Positions 1 to 5,183 of a stretch of 6,082 nucleotides of DNA are shown here, one piece after another. The stretch is from the NCBI GenBank assembly GCA_022793355.1, contig JAAWCR010000191.1:1-6082 (forward strand), in the 5' to 3' direction. A program made the translations under genes and the position numbers. The notes under the pieces were generated by a model, which worked only from the letters and a program-made list of their open reading frames with translations, was not told the origin of the DNA and made no database searches. This DNA is from Lawsonibacter sp. (GTDB lineage: Bacteria > Bacillota > Clostridia > Oscillospirales > Oscillospiraceae). The number at the start of each line of letters is the position of its first letter. The first letter of the stretch is position 1.

Positions 1-602
1 CCCCCCGGCCCCAGGCCGATTACAATACCACCACCCTGACGGTGCGCGGCGACCGCGCCTATCTCACCGGAGGCGCCCATGAGGTGGCCTACTTCAGCCA
101 GGTTGACGAGCGCTGGGCGGAGGAACCCTACGGCTCTGACCACATCGGCGGCTACGGATGCGGCCCCACCGTGATGGCCATGGTGACGGCCACCCTGGCG
201 GACGCAGACACCGACCCCGCCCAGATGGCCGAGCACTGCGCGGAACAGGGCTACTGGGCCAGCAAGCACGGCTCCTACCGCACTATTGTCCAGGGAATCG
301 CGGAGGAATACGGGCTGATGTGCACTCCGCTCTCCCCTGAGGACGCCTCCCAATCCACGGTCATCCAGCACCTGTCCTCCGGACAGCTCATTGTGGCCCT
401 GGTCGGGCCGGGACACTTTACCAACAGCGGACACTTCATCCTTCTGCGGGGCGTCACCCTGGACGGCAGCATATTGGTGGCGGACCCCGCCAGCCAGGAA
501 CGCAGTCTGATTGCCTGGGACCTCTCCCTGATTCTGGAGGAGCTGTCCCCCCATCGGGACAGCGGCGGCCCGCTCTGGGTAATATCTTCCAATTTTCTCT
601 GA
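1..602 (+). CDS. C39-like cysteine peptidase, 3' part (partial at left edge)
   Basis: The frame is open from base 3 to the TGA at 600-602. A GTG at 42 is a possible start, but the frame continues in front of it (PRPQADYNTTTLTV) and no ribosome site precedes it, so the true start probably lies left of the window. The visible part is one papain-like C39_2-type domain. It opens with EVAYFSQVDERW, followed by GYGCGPTVMAM with the likely nucleophile Cys at 159-161. The likely catalytic His is in SGHFILLRG (His codon 432-434), followed by ILVADP (Asp codon about 483-485), which gives the Cys-His-Asp order of the family. Such proteins in Firmicutes are often exported and act on peptides or cell-wall-associated substrates, but the N-terminus is not visible, so neither export nor substrate can be judged. 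The gene converges on the flagellar operon, and nothing suggests a shared function. The family is fairly secure; the role is unknown. Confidence 0.8.
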   Translation, partial: PRPQADYNTTTLTVRGDRAYLTGGAHEVAYFSQVDERWAEEPYGSDHIGGYGCGPTVMAMVTATLADADTDPAQMAEHCAEQGYWASKHGSYRTIVQGIAEEYGLMCTPLSPEDASQSTVIQHLSSGQLIVALVGPGHFTNSGHFILLRGVTLDGSILVADPASQERSLIAWDLSLILEELSPHRDSGGPLWVISSNFL

Positions 603-642
603 AAAAAGTTCCCCCTGCCGGGCAGGGGGAATTATTTATTTT
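602..642. terminator. bidirectional intrinsic terminator between convergent genes
   Basis: A perfect 10-bp stem (TTCCCCCTGC at 609-618 with GCAGGGGGAA at 622-631) closes a 3-nt loop. On the plus strand it is followed by the T-rich run TTATTTATTTT (632-642). On the minus strand it is followed by CTTTTTTC (608-601). It begins 7 nt after the peptidase stop and abuts the stop of the FliT-like gene (636-638), so it can end both converging transcripts. This is seen directly; termination activity is inferred. Confidence 0.85.
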
Positions 643-1025
643 CCATAGAAGGAGTTTTCACCGGCCAAGCGCCGGTTCAGCCGCCGGTCGAACTCCAGCA
701 CACGCTCCAGCAGGCGGCGGGCGCTTCCCACCTGGTTCACGTAGGTGGTCTCCCCTTCCCCCTCCGGGGCGGCTCCGCCGGCCAGGGCCAGCACCCGCTC
801 TCGTTCCTCCGTAGGCAGACTGCCCAACCTGTTCTCAATGGCCTTCTTGACTTCCTCCAGGCCCAGGATGGGCTCTTGGCGCATAGCCACCAGCAACCGG
901 ACCGAAACGTCGTCTCCCCGGTCCATCGCCTCGCCCAGCTGCTGGCTCAGATCCATTGTCTCCACCAGGAGGTTATATTTCCTTCGCTCCAGCACGGTCA
1001 GGTCCAGCCAATCTCCCTTTGTCAT
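636..1025 (-). CDS. FliT-like flagellar export chaperone (putative)
   Basis: The 129-aa product is predicted to be almost wholly helical and rich in charged residues and leucine. Stretches such as VETMDLSQQLGEAMDRGD and ARRLLERVLEFDRRLNRRLA look like the amphipathic helices of FliT/FlgN-type chaperones. FliT family members bind the C-terminus of the cap protein FliD, keep it unfolded and pass it to the export gate. The sequence alone is too divergent for a firm call, so position carries much of the weight: it is the third gene after fliD and fliS. Its ATG overlaps the fliS stop (ATGA, 1025-1022), which implies translational coupling, and AGGAG at 1038-1034 lies 8 nt upstream of the start. The stop abuts the shared terminator. 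An alternative is an uncharacterised flagellar accessory protein of the same operon. Confidence 0.6.
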   Translation of the reverse strand: MTKGDWLDLTVLERRKYNLLVETMDLSQQLGEAMDRGDDVSVRLLVAMRQEPILGLEEVKKAIENRLGSLPTEERERVLALAGGAAPEGEGETTYVNQVGSARRLLERVLEFDRRLNRRLAGENSFYGK

Positions 1026-1405
1026 GCCTGATTCTCCTGACTGCCTGACTTCTCTGCGGTGCGGAAAGCGTCCCGTAGATCGGCCAGCATGGGGCGCAGC
1101 CGCTCCAGCGCGTTTTTGTTCCGACCGATTTTGATACGTCCCAGCTCATAGGTAAAGTAGTCGTACAGCCGGGTCAGGTCATGGCTGATGGGATACTGGT
1201 GGTCCAGCGTTTCGTCCAGATAATTTACAATATCCGTACACCGGTCCAGCGCCCCCTCAAAGGTAGGCCAATCCTGCCTGTCCAGGGCAATGGAGGCCAG
1301 CGTGCTGCGCTTGACCAGCTCGTCGTAGAGCAGCATGAGCAGCTCGCCCGAGGTCATGGAGTTGATGGACTGCTGCTTATACTGCTGATACCCTCGTGTA
1401 TCCAT
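1022..1405 (-). CDS. fliS: FliS, flagellin export chaperone
   Basis: The 127-aa product is of normal length for FliS, the cytoplasmic four-helix chaperone that binds the C-terminal segment of flagellin and prevents its early polymerisation before export. The N-terminus has the family pattern YQQYKQQSINSMTSGELLMLLYD (positions 6-28), matching the usual YxxYxxxxIxTASPxxLxxMLYD, although the common Ser-Pro is Ser-Gly here. A middle helix (ALDRCTDIVNYLDETLD) and a C-terminal helical part (DLTRLYDYFTYELGRIKIGRN) follow as expected. The ATG at 1405 is preceded by AAAGGA (1420-1415) with a 9-nt spacer. It lies 24 nt downstream of fliD and overlaps the next gene by 4 nt, so it sits mid-operon. FliS is assigned with high confidence from both sequence and context. 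Confidence 0.92.
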   Translation of the reverse strand: MDTRGYQQYKQQSINSMTSGELLMLLYDELVKRSTLASIALDRQDWPTFEGALDRCTDIVNYLDETLDHQYPISHDLTRLYDYFTYELGRIKIGRNKNALERLRPMLADLRDAFRTAEKSGSQENQA

Positions 1406-1429
1406 ATCGGCTTATCCTTTCTCGCTGTC

Positions 1430-4237
1430 TTAGCCGCCGCCCATCAGGCCCGCCAGAGTGGAACTCTGAGAGTTCATCTGGTTGATGAGCACCTCCAGCC
1501 GGCTGAACTGGCTGGTATAGCGCTCCACCTGACTGGTCAGCTTATCCTGCCACTTTTCAATCTGGGTGTTCAGGTTGTCAATCTCCCTCTGCCAGGTGTT
1601 ATCCATCAGGGACAGGGAACTCAGGGGACTGCCGGCCTGCTCAATGAGAATTCCCTTGGGCACGCCGGTGGTTCTGGCGTAGGCATCCAACTGGGTTTTC
1701 ATGGACTGCATTACACCTTTCTCCCCGGTAAAGGTTTCGGTTACCAGATCAGGGTCGCTATCCAGGGTGGCGCGCAGCTTGCTTTCATCCAGAGTGACCG
1801 CCTGCACGCCGTCGGTGATGGAATAGCTGATGGTGATACCCATAGAGCGCAAGGCCGCCTCATTGCTTCCGGCAAACACATTGCGCATTTTGTCGTACAG
1901 GGCCGACAGGTTCCGGTCGTTGAACAGGATACCCTGCTTCGCCTTCTCCTCATAACTCTTGATGGCGCTCTCGGTCATACCTTCCCGCTCCTCGTCGGTG
2001 AGGGGCTCGTAGTTGGAGAAGCTGCCGTTGCTGGATTTCCGATAGGGCAGGGTGGTGTAGGCCGACTTGACCTCCGCCATCACGGCGTTGTACTCGTCGA
2101 TCAAACCTTTAATGGTCTCCACAATTTTATCCGAGTCGGTCCGCGTCTCAAAGGTAATGGCATTCTTCGGCTTGCCGGCGCCGTCGATGGCCTCTTCCTT
2201 GCCGTCCTCGCTCTTGTAGCCGTCGAAAGTGTCCTTCATTGTGATGGTCAGCCCGTCGATGGTCACGCTATTGGAGCTGCGTGTCATGTTCTTGGTCTCG
2301 CCGTTGACAGTAACGGTGAACTTGGCGTCCTGGCCGGTGGTATAGTTCACGGTGGGCGCTTTACTCGGATCGAATTCCACGTCCTTGTCTCTCCCGCCGA
2401 CCGTGGCCTTCATGCCGAACTCGGTCCGCTCGCCGCTCTTCAAGTCCTTGGCCTCAATCTGGCCCGAATACTTGTTGTAAGAGAAGCTGTATTGCTGCTG
2501 GAACGCGTCATTCAGCTTGTCGGCGACCTCCTGCATTGAGGTCTCCTTTGTGATATTGAACGCAGTTTCGCCGCCGCCATTGGGCATGGTAACCTTGAGG
2601 CTTGCAGTTTCACCGTCCCGCAGTCCGCTCAGGCCATAGGACTCGGCGAAGCTGCTGCCGCTGTTGTCGGCGATCTCGGTGGAGCCGAACATGGTCTCCG
2701 CCAGACCTCCGCCGATCTTAATTTCGCTCTGCGCGCCGGTATCCTTGGACTTAAAGAGGAAATTCTTTGTGGTCTGAGAGTAGCTGACCGACACGCCCGC
2801 CTGTTTATTGGAGTTGATATCGGCCATAATATCCGAAAGCTTGGCATCCTCGGTATATTTGCCCACCACCACGTCGTTGATTTTGAACTCATACTTGTAC
2901 TTGCCCGTCTTTTCGTCTACGTCCAGAACCTCAACGCCGAACTCGTCCTCCACCTTAGCCGGGGACAGGTTTTTCAGCTTGTCGCCCAGCAGCTCCTTCA
3001 AGGTCTGGTTGGTATTCAGATAGCTGGTGGCCGTCTGGCCGATGCCCAGGGCCTTGCCCACATCGCTGTTAATCACCAGTTCGGAGCCCTCCTGCACCTT
3101 AAAATTCAGCTGGAGCTTCTTGGGATCCTCCGAGACATTCTCTACCTCAATCTTGTTGCGCCCAAACGCCTTCTGCACCGCCATATTCAGCGCCTTGGTA
3201 TAATCCTTGGCATTGTACTCCAGGGGGTCGCCGTTCTCGTCCCTCAGCTGGTTGCCATCCGCGTCAAACAGCATTCCCATCGCCACAGAGGGCAGTTCAA
3301 TCTGCTTGGTAACGCCGTCCAGGGTCAGGTTCATGGTCTCGCCGGCCAGATATCCTTCCAGCGACATATTGTTTACCAATTTGTCCGGGGCGTCGAAGGA
3401 GGTGATTTTATCCTCCTTGGCATTGGACAAATCCAGCCCCAGCGCGGAGGCCACATCCTTGCTGGCGCTCGAGATATACAGGCCGTTGCCCGCATTTCCC
3501 CGCTCATAGAAAGAGATTGTGCCGCCCAGCACCTCAACGCCAATGCGCTTGTCAGCCGTCTCCGTCTTGCCGCCGCTGAAGGTAATCTCCTGGTCGGCCA
3601 GCTTCCGCTCAATCAGCTTTCCCAGCGCCTCCTGGTCGCTGATGCCGGCGTTGTTTTCCTTAATCTCATTGATTGCCTCAACATCCTTCACCTGGTCGAA
3701 CCGGATGCTGACCTTTTTGTCGCCATAAGTGACCGTCAGGCTGCCATTCAGCGCGCTCAGGGGGGTGCGCCCGTTCAAATCAATGGCTTCGCTGGCCTTG
3801 ATGCCGTCCTCCGCCTTGTACATACTGCTGCCGGTCCGGTACTGGGCGGAGGTGGCCAGCTGGGTCACCCGGTCCAGGGAGATTTCGCTGCTGGTTTTCC
3901 CGCTGGCGGACACCCTGTCGGCAAACACGCCCAGCGGGTCCACCTTCACGCTGCTGTTAAAAAAGGCGGGAGAAGTCAGGTTGCTGCTGGAGTTGTATGA
4001 GGTGTATTTGCTGCTGAGGCCCACCAGTTTTTGAATAATGCTGCGGTAGGACTCCTGTTTCCACTCCACCTTGGTCGCTTTCTGGTTCAACTGGCTAATC
4101 TTGGTCTGATAGCTTTTGACCAGGTTTTCAATCATGCTTTCCGTGTCCAGGCCGCTGGCCAGGCCGCTGATCATGTTTGCGCTATTCATCAGGCTGCTCA
4201 TGGTATTGCTGCTGCTTACGCCTCCGAGAGACGCCAT
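1430..4237 (-). CDS. fliD: FliD, flagellar filament cap (hook-associated protein 2), extended form
   Basis: The product is 935 aa and forms the oligomeric cap at the filament tip under which exported flagellin folds. The FliD_N domain is clear: ISGLASGLDTESMIENLV at residues 23-40, then the helix SYQTKISQLNQKATKVEWKQESYRSII. FliD_C runs from about residue 660 (GLTITMKDTFDG) through KIVETIKGLIDEYNAVM to LRSMGITI. The end is a heptad-like helix (NTWQREIDNLNTQIEKWQDK onward) that returns to the D0/D1 core. Many FliD proteins are 450-700 aa; the extra length lies in the middle (about 158-615), where several beta-rich, flagellin-IN-like modules can be read. The ATG at 4237 is chosen because AAAGGAG (4252-4246) sits 8 nt upstream. 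The frame stays open further upstream into the antisense of the ATPase gene, and the earlier ATG at 4255 would place the ribosome site inside the gene. It is the first gene of the fliD-fliS-fliT-like operon. Confidence 0.93.
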   Translation of the reverse strand: MASLGGVSSSNTMSSLMNSANMISGLASGLDTESMIENLVKSYQTKISQLNQKATKVEWKQESYRSIIQKLVGLSSKYTSYNSSSNLTSPAFFNSSVKVDPLGVFADRVSASGKTSSEISLDRVTQLATSAQYRTGSSMYKAEDGIKASEAIDLNGRTPLSALNGSLTVTYGDKKVSIRFDQVKDVEAINEIKENNAGISDQEALGKLIERKLADQEITFSGGKTETADKRIGVEVLGGTISFYERGNAGNGLYISSASKDVASALGLDLSNAKEDKITSFDAPDKLVNNMSLEGYLAGETMNLTLDGVTKQIELPSVAMGMLFDADGNQLRDENGDPLEYNAKDYTKALNMAVQKAFGRNKIEVENVSEDPKKLQLNFKVQEGSELVINSDVGKALGIGQTATSYLNTNQTLKELLGDKLKNLSPAKVEDEFGVEVLDVDEKTGKYKYEFKINDVVVGKYTEDAKLSDIMADINSNKQAGVSVSYSQTTKNFLFKSKDTGAQSEIKIGGGLAETMFGSTEIADNSGSSFAESYGLSGLRDGETASLKVTMPNGGGETAFNITKETSMQEVADKLNDAFQQQYSFSYNKYSGQIEAKDLKSGERTEFGMKATVGGRDKDVEFDPSKAPTVNYTTGQDAKFTVTVNGETKNMTRSSNSVTIDGLTITMKDTFDGYKSEDGKEEAIDGAGKPKNAITFETRTDSDKIVETIKGLIDEYNAVMAEVKSAYTTLPYRKSSNGSFSNYEPLTDEEREGMTESAIKSYEEKAKQGILFNDRNLSALYDKMRNVFAGSNEAALRSMGITISYSITDGVQAVTLDESKLRATLDSDPDLVTETFTGEKGVMQSMKTQLDAYARTTGVPKGILIEQAGSPLSSLSLMDNTWQREIDNLNTQIEKWQDKLTSQVERYTSQFSRLEVLINQMNSQSSTLAGLMGGG

Positions 4238-4245
4238 AGTGATCG

Positions 4246-4252
4246 CTCCTTT
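4246..4252 (-). promoter_or_regulatory. ribosome binding site fixing the fliD start
   Basis: AAAGGAG on the minus strand lies 8 nt before the ATG at 4237-4235. It rules out the much longer open frame that extends to 4507 and the in-frame ATG at 4255, which would lie upstream of this site. Confidence 0.85.
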
Positions 4253-4307
4253 CATTCTGTCTCTATATTTTCCACCAGTTTTGTGATAAATGAAGATAAA
4301 AATACTC

Positions 4308-4336
4308 TGTACTTTTTTATCGGCATGTAGTATGAT
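4308..4336 (+). promoter_or_regulatory. possible housekeeping promoter of the ParA-like operon
   Basis: TATGAT at 4331-4336 differs from TATAAT by one base and would start transcription about 40 nt before the TTG start codon. The -35 region 17 nt upstream (TGTACT, 4308-4313) is a poor match to TTGACA. The site lies inside the opposing fliD promoter. This is a weak assignment resting mainly on the -10. Confidence 0.35.
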
Positions 4337-4343
4337 TAAGTTA
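4317..4343 (-). promoter_or_regulatory. sigma-28/SigD-type flagellar promoter of fliD operon
   Basis: On the minus strand, TAAC (4343-4340) is followed by exactly 15 nt and then GCCGATAA (4324-4317). The sigma-28 (FliA/SigD) consensus is TAAA-N15-GCCGATAA or a close variant, so the -10 is a full match and the -35 core has one mismatch. A start a few bases downstream would give a leader of about 70 nt before the fliD ATG. The filament-assembly genes fliD and fliS are typical late, sigma-28-driven targets, so the context agrees. This is a sequence match; activity is not shown. Confidence 0.8.
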
Positions 4344-4369
4344 ATAGTTCTCGCAAGAAAGATTTTACT

Positions 4370-4376
4370 GGGGGAG
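4370..4376 (+). promoter_or_regulatory. ribosome binding site for TTG start of ParA-like gene
   Basis: GGGGGAG lies 5 nt before the TTG at 4382-4384. There is no in-frame ATG or GTG between the upstream in-frame stop (TAA 4337-4339) and this TTG. The next ATG (codon 24) falls after the Walker A motif, so the TTG must be the start. The spacer is short, which together with TTG hints at modest translation. Confidence 0.65.
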
Positions 4377-4381
4377 ATCGC

Positions 4382-5161
4382 TTGTCCGCTATTATCACAA
4401 TCACTAACCAAAAGGGCGGCGTTGGCAAAACCACCACGTCCAGCGCCCTGATGGACGGCCTGCACAACCGGGGTGCCCGGGTGCTGGGCGTAGACCTGGA
4501 CCCGCAAGGCAGCCTGGGCTTCTGTCTGGGGCTTGACATTGACAACTGCGCCACCGTCTATGATATGCTCAAGGGTACCCGGAATATCCGGGAAGTCATC
4601 GTGAAGTCCACCTGCGGAGATATCCTGCCCTCCAACATCCTGTTGTCAGCCGCCGAGCTGGAGTTCAACCGCCCCGGCCGGGAATTTCTGCTGCGCAACT
4701 GCCTGGCTGAGGTGGAGGACGACTACGATTATATCATCATCGACACTCCGCCCGCCCTCAACGTGCTGACGGTAAACGCCTATGTGGCCGCAGACGGTCT
4801 GGTCATCCCCATGGCGCCCGAAATACTCAGCCTGCTGGGCGTATCCCAGATTCGGGAGACTATCGATACCGTCCGCCGGTGCTACAACTCCCGTCTGCGG
4901 GTGCTGGGCATCGTGCTGAACAAATACAACCAGCGATTTACTCTTAACCGCGAGGTGCTGGAAATGACGGAGCAAATCGCGCAGCAGCTGGACACCCGGG
5001 TATTCCAGTCCCGCATCCGCTCCGGCGTGGCAGTGGCCGAGGCCCCGGCCCACGGAGAGAGCGTTCTATCCTACGCCCCCGATTCCAAGGTCGCCCGGGA
5101 CTTCCGCCTGCTCATCAACGAGATTATCCGGCTCTATCAACCCGCTTTCCCTAACTCCTGA
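4382..5161 (+). CDS. ParA/Soj-family ATPase (orphan, paired with repeat protein)
   Basis: This 259-aa cytoplasmic ATPase belongs to the ParA/MinD group. It has the deviant Walker A KGGVGKTT at residues 11-18 with the signature Lys11, DLDPQGS at 38-44 (A'/switch I), and the Walker B YIIIDTPP at 117-124. A Soj-like C-terminal part follows, with SGVAVAEAPAHGESVLSYAPDSK near the end. Family members dimerise with ATP, usually bind DNA non-specifically, and are released when a partner protein stimulates hydrolysis, so they move or space cargo on the nucleoid. The EAPxHG signature and length fit Soj/ParA better than FlhG or MinD, and no C-terminal MinD-type membrane helix is evident. No parB follows. 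Instead a proline-rich repeat protein begins 22 nt downstream, and the gene diverges from fliD. That suggests a positioning ATPase for a motility or chemotaxis cargo, as with ParC of Vibrio or PpfA of Rhodobacter. A chromosome-partition role cannot be excluded. Confidence 0.88.
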   Translation: MSAIITITNQKGGVGKTTTSSALMDGLHNRGARVLGVDLDPQGSLGFCLGLDIDNCATVYDMLKGTRNIREVIVKSTCGDILPSNILLSAAELEFNRPGREFLLRNCLAEVEDDYDYIIIDTPPALNVLTVNAYVAADGLVIPMAPEILSLLGVSQIRETIDTVRRCYNSRLRVLGIVLNKYNQRFTLNREVLEMTEQIAQQLDTRVFQSRIRSGVAVAEAPAHGESVLSYAPDSKVARDFRLLINEIIRLYQPAFPNS

Positions 5162-5169
5162 TACTTCGG

Positions 5170-5176
5170 AAAGGAG
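5170..5176 (+). promoter_or_regulatory. ribosome binding site of the repeat-protein gene
   Basis: AAAGGAG ends 7 nt before the ATG at 5184-5186, a near-ideal arrangement. It supports this frame as the real gene across the repeats and against the long minus-strand open frames over the same bases. No terminator separates it from the ATPase gene. Confidence 0.85.
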
Positions 5177-5183
5177 ACATCAT

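Noticed and set aside
1181..2539. Long plus-strand open frame of 452 codons antisense to fliD
   Set aside because: The product has odd His/Gly/Leu/Val-rich composition typical of the antisense of a GC-rich gene, no family resemblance and no good start region; fliD is certain on the other strand.
4348..4359. Small dyad TTCT-CGCA-AGAA in the leader of the ParA-like gene, considered as an operator
   Set aside because: Four-base arms around a four-base centre are expected by chance in AT-rich DNA, and no second copy was seen in the gap.
4238..4507. Upstream extension of the fliD frame by 90 codons to 4507
   Set aside because: It reads the antisense of the ATPase gene and the promoter gap, lies upstream of the fliD promoter, and the ribosome site at 4252-4246 fixes the start at 4237.
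4646..5053. Minus-strand open frame opposite the ParA-like gene
   Set aside because: It is a shadow of a gene with clear Walker motifs; His/Gln-rich composition and no supporting signals.
4382..5161. ParA-like gene as flhG (flagellar number regulator)
   Set aside because: The C-terminal EAPxHG...YAPDSK part and DLDPQGS motif are Soj/ParA-like; the usual flhF neighbour and FlhG-type N-terminal features are not seen here.
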